A stretch of DNA of 7,760 nt from JBAVEL01 sp049587715 (GTDB lineage: Bacteria; Bacteroidota; Ignavibacteria; UBA10030; UBA6906): NCBI GenBank assembly GCA_049587715.1, contig JBAVEL010000145.1:1-7760 (forward strand), written 5' to 3'. A program made the position numbers and the translations under genes. Shown here in pieces: positions 1-6,015 of this stretch (its first letter is position 1; each line of letters opens with the position of its first letter). A model generated the notes under the pieces. It did not search any database. It was not told the origin of the DNA and saw nothing but the letters and a program-made list of their open reading frames with translations.

Positions 1-135
1 GCTCTGAAGAGGATCGGGGCCGCTCTGGAAGCGGCTCGCCCGCTGAGGAAGTATCAGCCCGTGATACGGCGTCACGGGCATCCCGTCCGTATCTTGAATG
101 AAAAGAAAGGAAGAGCCGCATGTTTCCCATCCTGA
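1..135 (+). CDS. 3' end of an unidentified protein gene (start lies outside the window)
   Basis: Frame 1 is open from the first base to a TGA at 133-135 and gives a 44-residue C-terminal tail starting ALKRIGAALEAARPLRKY and ending RAACFPS. The tail is basic and amphipathic, with Arg/Lys-rich helix-like stretches, and its mix of Leu, Ile, Val and charged residues looks like real protein. A second plus-strand frame is also open to about position 101 (SEEDRGRSGSGSPAEE), but its Ser/Gly/Arg/Glu composition is typical of a shadow frame in GC-rich DNA. The end overlaps the start of the next gene by 16 bases, which is common in operons and suggests translational coupling. Nothing visible identifies the family. 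A short ORF open by chance is the main alternative. Confidence 0.5.
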   Translation, partial: ALKRIGAALEAARPLRKYQPVIRRHGHPVRILNEKKGRAACFPS

Positions 136-725
136 CCGAGAGCACGAAGGACCTGGAGCCCGAGTGCTACTGGGGGGGCGAGGAGGTGCCTCCCTATCTC
201 CACAGCCCCCTTCCCGCCGGTTGTTCCACGGATGAGATGATCGGCTACGTCCGGGCTGCGAGCATCGGCAGCGACATCTGTGGGTACATTGACGGCGAGG
301 GCATCCACTTCCACCTTGCGAACGGGGGCATCGTTGTGGATCTCTCCCGGGAGCTTGGGTTCATCTCATTCCCCCGGACGCTCGGGGCCCACAATCCCAC
401 CGCCTGGCAGGTGCTGCGGTTTCTTCAGGACAGGGTACGGAGGTTCCTCCTGGTGGGTTTGGGGGGAGCCATTCTTCTGGAGAAGACACCCGCCTGTTAT
501 GCCCTCTGCCGGAAGCTGGACGGGATCTGGGCCGATCTGAAGTTCTTCAAGGGAGTGATGGAGCTCATCGAGAAGGAGCTCTACAGGCAGAGAACTCTGG
601 CCCTGCTCATGAAGCATTACGAGCGGACATCGGGGGCCGAGCCCACGGAAATGTGGGAGTTCTGGGACACCTTCGGCCCCGCACTGATGACGGAGAGGTT
701 GTTTCTCAGGGTTGAGCACTATTAA
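120..725 (+). CDS. Hypothetical cytoplasmic protein, 201 residues, no recognised family
   Basis: The ATG at 120 follows a purine-rich AAGGAAGAG (107-115) at suitable distance, so the start is well supported. The protein has no signal peptide and no clear membrane segment, although residues around 110-122 (FLLVGLGGAILLE) are hydrophobic enough to be a buried strand-turn-helix. The N-terminal part (about 1-60) is acidic, with Pro and aromatic residues (ECYWGGEEVPPYLH). The middle (about 60-95) looks beta-rich (GIHFHLANGGIVVDL). The C-terminal half is probably helical (FFKGVMELIEKELYRQRTLALLMKHYE) and ends in an aromatic tail (MWEFWDTFGPALM). Three Cys occur at 17, 35 and 54, and two more near 126-130, but they form no recognisable metal-binding motif. 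It overlaps the upstream gene end by 16 bases and probably shares its transcript. I do not recognise a family and assign no function. Confidence 0.8.
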   Translation: MFPILTESTKDLEPECYWGGEEVPPYLHSPLPAGCSTDEMIGYVRAASIGSDICGYIDGEGIHFHLANGGIVVDLSRELGFISFPRTLGAHNPTAWQVLRFLQDRVRRFLLVGLGGAILLEKTPACYALCRKLDGIWADLKFFKGVMELIEKELYRQRTLALLMKHYERTSGAEPTEMWEFWDTFGPALMTERLFLRVEHY

Positions 726-857
726 GGCACTTTTCAACCCGTCCGTCTAATGGCCAAACCCGGCTTTCTCCTGTCCCAGACTTCCAAGAACTGGTGGGGA
801 ATCCGCCTGAAAGCAGAGGTCTTCCGGTTGGGGGGATAACCGTAGGTGTGGGGCGTG
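726..857. other. Intergenic region upstream of the LamG/FN3 gene promoter
   Basis: No frame here has convincing coding character. I see no strong GC-rich hairpin followed by a T run after the stop at 723-725, so how the upstream transcript ends is unclear. The only inverted repeat noticed is a weak 5-bp one, CGGTT/AACCG, near 826-843. It is followed directly by the promoter at 858. Confidence 0.5.
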
Positions 858-886
858 TTGACTTTGGAGAGTGGGTGGGGTATCTT
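858..886 (+). promoter_or_regulatory. Sigma-70-like promoter for the LamG/FN3 protein gene
   Basis: A TTGACT -35 box (858-863, five of six consensus bases) is separated by exactly 17 bases from a TATCTT -10 box (881-886, four of six). Transcription would begin near 893, leaving an untranslated leader of about 146 nt before the ATG at 1039. This placement also argues against the longer in-frame reading that begins with a GTG at 871, because that codon lies inside the promoter spacer. Confidence 0.6.
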
Positions 887-1038
887 CTGCCAATCACACC
901 TTTTCTTCGTCCGGCTTCGCGGATTCCCTGCCACAACACCGCCCGGGACGTGAGATGATCTGCGGCCTTCAGAGACCCTTCTTTCTTCCGGATGAGACCA
1001 TCGAGTCAAGTATGTCGTCACCTGAAAGGAATCCCGCC

Positions 1039-4000
1039 ATGCGTACACCAATCCGGATGTGCGTCCTTGCATTCTTTGTCGTTTGCAGTGTGCAGGGCCA
1101 GGAATTCGCCCCCGACTCGAGCACCATGCTTCTTTTGCATCTGAACGAAACGGTTGGCGACACCGCGCATGATGCGGGTGCCTATCAAAATCATGGCGTG
1201 GCCACCGGTACAACGATTACGTGGGGGAGGTACGGGAATGCCAGGGCCTTTCAGAGTGGTGCTGATTATGTCACAGTCCCTGATGACGCAAGCCTCAACT
1301 TCTCCTCTATCAAGGCCTTCACTGTCGAATGCTGGGCTTTCATCGACTCCTTGCTGCCTGAGGGGACTCTCGTGGCAAAGTGGGGGCCGGGGGGGGATGT
1401 TGATGATGAGTGGGGCCTGACCGTGCGCCTGACAGGAGTGGAATTCACAGTCAATAGCTCGACGGACCCAGGCAGCCCCAATTCATCCGTCATTACATCC
1501 CTCGACCAGGTTCGCCTCAAGGAATGGATTCATATCGCGTGCACCTGGGATGGGAACGCCGGGAGACAACGGCTCTATATCAATGGGGAGCTGATGCAGG
1601 AGGACTCCACGGCTGTCACATCCCTTCCCCACACTGTGATACCGTTGCGTGTGGGCTACAATGGAGCCGGTGGAGCCTTCCGCGGCATAATCGATGAGGT
1701 GCGCGTTTCGAATCGCGTTCGTCTGCCGGGGGAGTTCTACCTGTTGGACCCGCACGGCGTCGTTGCCTATTATCCCTTTGACGGAAACGCCAATGATGAG
1801 TCGGGATTCGGGAGGCACGGGGTCGTCACTGGTGCGTCGCTTACCTCGGACAGATTCGGAACCGGCTCCAGGGCATATTCGTTCGACGGCATCGACGACT
1901 ACATCGAGGCCCCCGGCGCGGGATTGCCCGGTGCGGAAAGGACGGTCTCCTTGTGGTTTTATGCTGCCGATTCCACGACGCGGAACACCTTTTTGGGATA
2001 CGGCGGCTCGACTTGTGGCCACTCCTGGATCGAATGTCAGAATCTCCGAAACGAAGGGAGGCGGAAGCTTTTCGTCGTGTCACATTGTGGGCTCAAGGAG
2101 ATCGTCGGAGAAAACGCGGCGGTGCCCTGGGGCATGTGGTATCATCTGGCGGCGACCACCAGTCCTTCAGGCACAAGGATCTACCTGAACGGTGCACTCC
2201 TTGACTCCAACACCGTGTACTTCGACGATACACATACGACTCAAGGCGATCTTGCCTTCGGTATCGGAGTCAACCATGATGGGGGAGCCCCCTTCGACGA
2301 TCCAAACCTCGATCCCCTCAAAGGCAGGCTGGACGACGTGGCCATCTTCAACCGGGCATTGACAGGATTGGAGATAGACTCACTCTTCCATCTGGGGGGC
2401 TGGCCTCCGCCCACAATGCCCCTGCTTCTCGAGCCGGAGAATGGTTCCATCGGTTTGGGGACAAATCCCCTCTTGAGATGGTATTCTCTGGCCAACGCGG
2501 AACACTACAGGATCCAGGTAGCGGCGGATTCGTTGTTCGCATCAGTGCTTCTGGACGATTCGACGGTCACGGATAGCATGTATTTGGCTTCGGGTCTCCT
2601 GCCACGGAGCAGATACTTCTGGCGAGTGGCCGGTCGGAATGGTGCCGGCATGGGCTCCTTCAGTCTCCCGTGGGCATTCTCGACCGCCGGTGTGCCTGAT
2701 CCCGTTGCTCTCGTCTCTCCTCCCGATGGGGCGTCATATCAACCTGTCACGGTGGCATTCTGCTGGACAGAGCCTTCGGTACCCCTGGAGCAGGTGAGCG
2801 CCTACTGGCTTGAACTGGTGACTGATACGGTCACGTTGGCTGGGTTGTGGTGTGATTCGACCATTACTGATACGAGCACCACTTCGGAAGCGGTGGTTCA
2901 TTCCGTGCAGTACTACTGGCGAGTGAAGGCGGGGAATCAAGCGGGGTGGGGAGGATACAGCCCATGGTGGTACTTCAGCACGCAGGACTATTTCGAGGAT
3001 TTCTCGGTCGGCTCCGTCGGTTGGATGAAGGGCGAGGGACCCGGTTTTTTGGAGGTGGTGGACAGTGTTTTTCTCCACACGACCTACGCATACTCCTGCT
3101 GGGCTCACTACTACTATACCCCACAGCACTTCGGCGCGGGGAGGTATGAGATGGATGTCTTTGTGCGGCCGGATGCCCTGAACACGGCCATTACCTGGAG
3201 GGTTCCGGCTCTGCAGGAGCCGTCGCCGCACAGCGGGGCATATCAAGTACGGTTCAACAACTCCGATTTGCTCGGAACCCCGGGGGTCTTCAGAGTGGAG
3301 AAATTCGATACACTTCTCGGTCGGGTGGTCTTGTTAGAGGTGGCGGACAGGTTTGTTGGTCTGAACCACCTGGTTATTGGAGACGCGGATACCGCCATTA
3401 CTGTTACGGTGAATGACACACAGTATGGTCCGATAGACGTGCGATCGTTTGCACCCCTTCGGCCGGGGTATTTCGTGTTGACTGCGGCGGACAGGAGCGG
3501 CGGGGACTACTTTGACAATGTTCGGATGCGGAGCAGATGGCCGCTGCTGGTTGGCCCGACCCTTTTTGCCCCGTTGAACGGGTCAACCGGGCTGTCTTCT
3601 CCGGTGCAACTCAGATGGGGATCTTCCCCCGGAACGTTGCGCTACTTGGTTCAGGTGGCGACGGATTCGGGTTTTTCATCCATGGTTGTCAACGATTCAT
3701 CCCTTGTTGATACCTCGCTGAGCCTGAGCTCGTTGCAGTTCTCTACTACCTACTACTGGCGAGTGGGGGCCATCGACAGCGGCGGTGCGAGTGGCTTTCG
3801 AGTATCCTGGAAGTTCCGGACGATCGGATCACCCTGCGCAGTGCAGTTGATAGAGCCGGAACACAATGCGGTCGACAGACCGATTTGTTCTTTCTTTCGA
3901 TGGGCGCAACCTCTGATCCAGACCGAGGACGTTCTCAGATACTGGTTCGAGATTGTCAGGGATACCCTGACGCTGAGTGGGTTGTGGCAGGATACGACAA

Positions 4001-4920
4001 TGGTGGACACGTTTGCGGTGCTTGACGGTCTCGCCCATTCGACGGACTACTTCTGGCGCGTGAGAGCGAGGAACGAAGCGGGGTGGGGAGAGTTCAGCCC
4101 GTGGTGGAGGTTTACGACCGTTGTGGCGCCGCCGTTGCCCCCCCAACTTGTGAGTCCTCTGAACGGAACAACGGGCACTCCGCTTGTTGAGGCCCTGGTG
4201 TGGGAAGCCGCGGGAGCGGACTCTTGCCACCTCCAGTTGGGGATCGACCCAACCTGTGCTGTGAACAAGCTGGAAGACTCCCTGATCGTCGGGAATCACC
4301 GTGTCGTGTCGGGTTTGCAGTCGGGGACGACCTATTTCTGGCGTCTCCAGGCAAGAAATCGCGGCGGCCTGAGCGGGTGGTCGGCAATCTGGGAGTTTGA
4401 AACGAGCTCAACGGCAACAGGCCATTACCCCATTCAAGGATTCTGGAACCTGATGTCCGTGCCGTTGACAGTGGATGACTGCCGGACGACTGAATTGTTT
4501 CCCGGAGCCATCAGTCAGGCCTTCTCGTTCCATCCCTCGATGGGATACAGACAGGAAGACAGCCTTCGGAACGGCCACGGTTATTGGCTCAAATTCGGAG
4601 CCCCTGATACTGTCACCATCAGCGGCGGTCTCCGAACACTGGACACGCTTGATGTGGCTGCCGGCTGGAACCTGATCGGGTGTCTCTCAACCTCGATTGA
4701 TACGGGGAGTGTGGTCGAGTTGCCGGCGGGCCTTACGAATCCCGTATTCTTCGGATATGAAGGAACCTACTTTCCCGTTGACACCCTGTATCCGGCCAAG
4801 GCGTACTGGATCAAGGCGAAGGGGTCAGGAAAGCTCGTGCTGAGTTCAAGCCTCGGGAAGCAGGCTTCCTACAGAACCTCATCTGATGCGAAACTGAGAC
4901 GGTTGGACCCGTCCGAGTAG
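1039..4920 (+). CDS. Large secreted LamG / fibronectin type III multidomain protein
   Basis: This 1293-residue protein is probably an exported surface or extracellular binding protein. The start at 1039 is chosen because it follows a Shine-Dalgarno-like GAAAGGAA and opens a clear signal peptide (MRTPIRMCVLAFFVVCSVQG, cleavage near residue 20). Earlier in-frame starts would bury that peptide. Domains in order, residues approximate: LamG/concanavalin-like 30-235 (LLLHLNE, WIHIACTWDG, LYINGEL, GIIDEVRVSNR); LamG 240-453 (VVAYYPFDGNANDESG, MWYHLAATT, IYLNGALLDS, GRLDDVAIFNRAL); FN3-like 456-551 and 552-649; a beta-rich domain 650-834; FN3-like 835-930, 931-1028 and 1029-1124 (each with the signature Y-x-WR-V/L-x-A and closing W-x-F-x-T or a close variant); and a duplicated module 1125-1270. 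LamG and FN3 domains usually bind carbohydrate or protein; no catalytic motif is visible. No type IX sorting domain, LPXTG motif or C-terminal anchor is recognised. It appears to be monocistronic. Confidence 0.9.
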   Translation: MRTPIRMCVLAFFVVCSVQGQEFAPDSSTMLLLHLNETVGDTAHDAGAYQNHGVATGTTITWGRYGNARAFQSGADYVTVPDDASLNFSSIKAFTVECWAFIDSLLPEGTLVAKWGPGGDVDDEWGLTVRLTGVEFTVNSSTDPGSPNSSVITSLDQVRLKEWIHIACTWDGNAGRQRLYINGELMQEDSTAVTSLPHTVIPLRVGYNGAGGAFRGIIDEVRVSNRVRLPGEFYLLDPHGVVAYYPFDGNANDESGFGRHGVVTGASLTSDRFGTGSRAYSFDGIDDYIEAPGAGLPGAERTVSLWFYAADSTTRNTFLGYGGSTCGHSWIECQNLRNEGRRKLFVVSHCGLKEIVGENAAVPWGMWYHLAATTSPSGTRIYLNGALLDSNTVYFDDTHTTQGDLAFGIGVNHDGGAPFDDPNLDPLKGRLDDVAIFNRALTGLEIDSLFHLGGWPPPTMPLLLEPENGSIGLGTNPLLRWYSLANAEHYRIQVAADSLFASVLLDDSTVTDSMYLASGLLPRSRYFWRVAGRNGAGMGSFSLPWAFSTAGVPDPVALVSPPDGASYQPVTVAFCWTEPSVPLEQVSAYWLELVTDTVTLAGLWCDSTITDTSTTSEAVVHSVQYYWRVKAGNQAGWGGYSPWWYFSTQDYFEDFSVGSVGWMKGEGPGFLEVVDSVFLHTTYAYSCWAHYYYTPQHFGAGRYEMDVFVRPDALNTAITWRVPALQEPSPHSGAYQVRFNNSDLLGTPGVFRVEKFDTLLGRVVLLEVADRFVGLNHLVIGDADTAITVTVNDTQYGPIDVRSFAPLRPGYFVLTAADRSGGDYFDNVRMRSRWPLLVGPTLFAPLNGSTGLSSPVQLRWGSSPGTLRYLVQVATDSGFSSMVVNDSSLVDTSLSLSSLQFSTTYYWRVGAIDSGGASGFRVSWKFRTIGSPCAVQLIEPEHNAVDRPICSFFRWAQPLIQTEDVLRYWFEIVRDTLTLSGLWQDTTMVDTFAVLDGLAHSTDYFWRVRARNEAGWGEFSPWWRFTTVVAPPLPPQLVSPLNGTTGTPLVEALVWEAAGADSCHLQLGIDPTCAVNKLEDSLIVGNHRVVSGLQSGTTYFWRLQARNRGGLSGWSAIWEFETSSTATGHYPIQGFWNLMSVPLTVDDCRTTELFPGAISQAFSFHPSMGYRQEDSLRNGHGYWLKFGAPDTVTISGGLRTLDTLDVAAGWNLIGCLSTSIDTGSVVELPAGLTNPVFFGYEGTYFPVDTLYPAKAYWIKAKGSGKLVLSSSLGKQASYRTSSDAKLRRLDPSE
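4438..4849 (+). repeat. Two-copy C-terminal WNL...YWxK module within the LamG/FN3 protein
   Basis: Residues about 1134-1196 and 1209-1270 are diverged copies of one unit. Each begins with an aromatic W-N-L-(M/I) motif (GFWNLM, AGWNLI), passes through a Phe/Tyr- and Gly-rich middle (SMGYRQEDSLRNG, GYEGTYFPVDTLYPA), reaches a YW-(L/I)-K motif (GYWLKFG, AYWIKAKG) and ends in a short beta strand (TVTISG, KLVLSS). Similar WNL...YW units occur at the ends of surface proteins in several FCB-group bacteria, by my recollection. A role in folding, anchoring or export is possible but not shown. Confidence 0.6.
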
Positions 4921-4972
4921 AGTGGACCATGTCAGGACCGGATGCCGCCGCCGAAGGAGCAAGATCAGAAGA

Positions 4973-5019
4973 GGGCGCCCGGCAAGGATCATCCCTCCGT
5001 AGGGGGACGAGCGGCGCCC
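4973..5019 (+). terminator. Possible hairpin after the LamG/FN3 gene (no T run)
   Basis: GGGCGCC (4973-4979) and GGCGCCC (5013-5019) are perfect complements and enclose a smaller TCCC/GGGGA pairing. The site lies about 50 bases after the stop codon. No T run follows on the plus strand, so this is at best an atypical terminator or an mRNA 3'-end stabilising hairpin. Confidence 0.25.
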
Positions 5020-5106
5020 CGGAGTCGATCAGGAATCACGCTCTCTGACAGGAAGGGATATGGGAAGGGTGGGTAGCCGCCTCTCGGTGGGGCATCATCG
5101 GCTGGT

Positions 5107-5183
5107 TGGTACGCCCGGAGGGATTCGAACCCCCAACCTTCTGATCCGTAGTCAGATGCTCTATCCAATTGAGCTACGGGCGC
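5107..5183 (-). tRNA. tRNA-Arg (anticodon ACG), CCA encoded
   Basis: Read leftward from 5183, the sequence folds as a full cloverleaf: 7-bp acceptor stem, D stem GCTC/GAGC, anticodon stem TCTGA/TCAGA around loop CTACGGA (anticodon ACG), 5-nt variable loop and T arm with TTCGAAT. The body is 74 nt (5110-5183), followed by an encoded CCA at 5109-5107. The ACG anticodon is normally edited to ICG by TadA and reads CGU, CGC and CGA. The acceptor has a G1-U72 wobble and the T stem one G-U pair. No convincing promoter is visible in the 60 bases upstream, so expression may depend on readthrough past the terminator at 5245-5294 or on an atypical promoter. Confidence 0.95.
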
Positions 5184-5244
5184 GTCGGAACCTGCACAAA
5201 GAGCGCCGGGGGAGGGCCTGATGGGGAGCGGGGCCGCCTCCGCC

Positions 5245-5294
5245 AACAAAAACGATTGACAGCGACCCGAACCCCCGGGCGGGTGTCAATCGTT
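5245..5294 (-). terminator. Intrinsic terminator of the tRNA-Gln/tRNA-Glu unit
   Basis: AACGATTGACA (5251-5261) and TGTCAATCGTT (5284-5294) form a perfect 11-bp inverted repeat with a GC-rich loop of 22 bases. Read leftward, the stem runs into GTTTTTGTT, a proper U tract. The hairpin begins only 5 bases after the end of tRNA-Glu, so transcription of Gln-Glu should end here, before tRNA-Arg. Confidence 0.85.
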
Positions 5295-5299
5295 CCTTG

Positions 5300-5372
5300 T
5301 AGCCTTAACGGGAATCGAACCCGTATTTCAGCCTTGAGAGGGCTGCGTCCTAAACCGTTAGACGATAAGGCC
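5300..5372 (-). tRNA. tRNA-Glu (anticodon CTC), CCA not encoded
   Basis: Read leftward from 5372 it forms a 73-nt cloverleaf: acceptor GGCCTTA with TAAGGCT, D stem GTCT/GGAC as in other tRNA-Glu, anticodon stem CAGCC/GGCTG around CTCTCAA (anticodon CTC, reading GAG), 4-nt variable loop and T stem ACGGG/CCCGT around TTCGATT. The acceptor has a G1-U72 wobble and discriminator A73. The next bases are CAA, so CCA must be added after transcription. It lies 40 bases downstream of tRNA-Gln and shares its promoter and terminator. Since CTC reads only GAG, a TTC-anticodon tRNA-Glu is expected elsewhere in the genome. Confidence 0.95.
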
Positions 5373-5412
5373 GTAAAGAGAAATTGCCGGAGAACAAACG
5401 CGTGCCGGCCTG

Positions 5413-5483
5413 CTGCCCCGCAAGGATTCGAACCTCGATAAACAGATCCAGAGTCTGCTGTCTTGCCATTAGACGACGGGGCA
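5413..5483 (-). tRNA. tRNA-Gln (anticodon CTG), CCA not encoded
   Basis: Read leftward from 5483 it forms a 71-nt cloverleaf: acceptor TGCCCCG/CGGGGCA with the U1-A72 pair characteristic of tRNA-Gln, discriminator G73, D stem GTCT/AGAC, anticodon stem GCAGA/TCTGT around CTCTGGA (anticodon CTG, reading CAG), 4-nt variable loop and T arm CGAGG-TTCGAAT-CCTTG. The bases after G73 are CAG, so CCA is not encoded. It is the first gene of the Gln-Glu unit and starts about 14 bases after the predicted transcription start. Confidence 0.95.
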
Positions 5484-5503
5484 ATGGCGCGAATCCGGCA
5501 CCC

Positions 5504-5532
5504 AATGTAGGGAATTCCTGCGGAAATGTCAA
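5504..5532 (-). promoter_or_regulatory. Sigma-70-like promoter of the tRNA-Gln/tRNA-Glu unit
   Basis: On the minus strand a perfect TTGACA -35 box (5532-5527) is followed after exactly 17 bases by TACATT (5509-5504), four of six -10 consensus bases. The start would lie near 5497, about 14 bases before tRNA-Gln. Together with the terminator at 5245-5294 this defines a complete two-tRNA transcription unit. Confidence 0.8.
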
Positions 5533-5537
5533 CGTGC

Positions 5538-5569
5538 GGGGGGGAACCGCCGGCGGGTCAGCCCCCCCC
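5538..5569. repeat. G7/C8 inverted repeat enclosing a CCGCCGGCGG palindrome
   Basis: A run of seven G (5538-5544) and a run of eight C (5562-5569) are complementary and flank a perfect 10-bp palindrome, CCGCCGGCGG (5547-5556). The element lies 5 bases upstream of the tRNA -35 box. It could form a cruciform or a very stable RNA hairpin. No T run follows on either strand, so a standard terminator is unlikely. Confidence 0.6.
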
Positions 5570-5635
5570 AAGTAGACGGTTGACGCCACAAGCCGGGGGA
5601 GAGGGGGGAGCGCCCATCCCGCAGGGAATGGCCTC

Positions 5636-5748
5636 AGGTGTCCCCCGTGCCGGTCGCGCAGGGGGAGGGTGGTTGGGCCGGACACCTCTGGAATTGCCAA
5701 CCCACCATCCGGGAGAGGTCGGAGGGGAACATCCGGCTCCCAGGGATG
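5636..5748. repeat. Cluster of overlapping inverted repeats in non-coding DNA
   Basis: Three pairings overlap. AGGTGTCC (5636-5643) is complementary to GGACACCT (5680-5687). GGTGGTTGG (about 5668-5676) is complementary to CCAACCCACC (5698-5706 region) with a one-base bulge. CATCC plus GGGAG (5706-5715) pairs with CTCCC plus GGATG (5737-5748) across a 2-nt bulge. The first two exclude each other topologically. The region is GC-rich, so some pairing is expected by chance, and no known RNA family is recognised. Confidence 0.35.
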
Positions 5749-5769
5749 GGATCAAGGCTCGAACGGCAC

Positions 5770-5935
5770 CCCATGCCTGATACGCCTTCCTTGCTTTCCC
5801 ATCCATCACTTCCTGCTCGCCTGGATCCTCTCCCGTGCGCCTTTCCCGCCCCACTGTCCTACCCCCCCCCGGCCTCGCACCCGCACTCTGTGCCTCCCCC
5901 CGCTTGCGGCCTCTTCAACTTGACTTTCCCCCTGA
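5770..5935. other. Pyrimidine-rich non-coding stretch before the OmpA-family gene
   Basis: The plus strand is dominated by C and T over roughly 160 bases, including a run of about nine or ten C near 5861-5870 and repeated CCTCCC-like words. Open frames crossing it translate to Pro/Ser/Leu-rich sequence without domain features and have no good ribosome binding site, so I treat the stretch as non-coding. Confidence 0.5.
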
Positions 5936-5948
5936 AATCACATAGGTT
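5920..5948 (+). promoter_or_regulatory. Candidate promoter for the OmpA-family gene
   Basis: TTGACT (5920-5925, five of six consensus) is followed after 17 bases by TAGGTT (5943-5948), which keeps the important first, second and last -10 bases but only three of six overall. Transcription would start near 5955, giving a leader of about 60 nt. An alternative pair, TTGAAA (5973-5978) and AACTAT (5996-6001), also has 17-base spacing but would leave almost no leader. Confidence 0.45.
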
Positions 5949-6015
5949 TTCCCCAAGTTTCTGAAGGAGGACTTGAAATCTACCCCATACTACGCAACTA
6001 TCTGTGGAGTGCGCA

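Noticed and set aside
871..1038. N-terminal extension of the LamG/FN3 protein from the GTG at 871
   Set aside because: The GTG lies inside the -35/-10 spacer of a good promoter, and the extension would put 56 polar residues ahead of a clear signal peptide. The ATG at 1039 has its own ribosome binding site.
4989..5249. A minus-strand frame containing APVAQLDRASDYGSEGWG
   Set aside because: This is the well-known false protein produced by translating tRNA-Arg; the tRNA cloverleaf at 5107-5183 explains it.
5107..5483. The tRNA cluster as an integration site for a mobile element
   Set aside because: No integrase, no direct repeat of a tRNA 3' end and no phage or plasmid gene is visible within the window.
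5169..5575. Plus-strand frames across the tRNA region (for example with NGNRTRISALRGLRPKPL and APQGFEPR)
   Set aside because: They are antisense translations of tRNA-Glu and tRNA-Gln and are a common annotation artefact.
5526..5964. Several Pro/Gly/Arg-rich open frames on both strands of the intergenic region
   Set aside because: They overlap each other, lack ribosome binding sites and domain features, and have the low-complexity composition of random GC-rich DNA.
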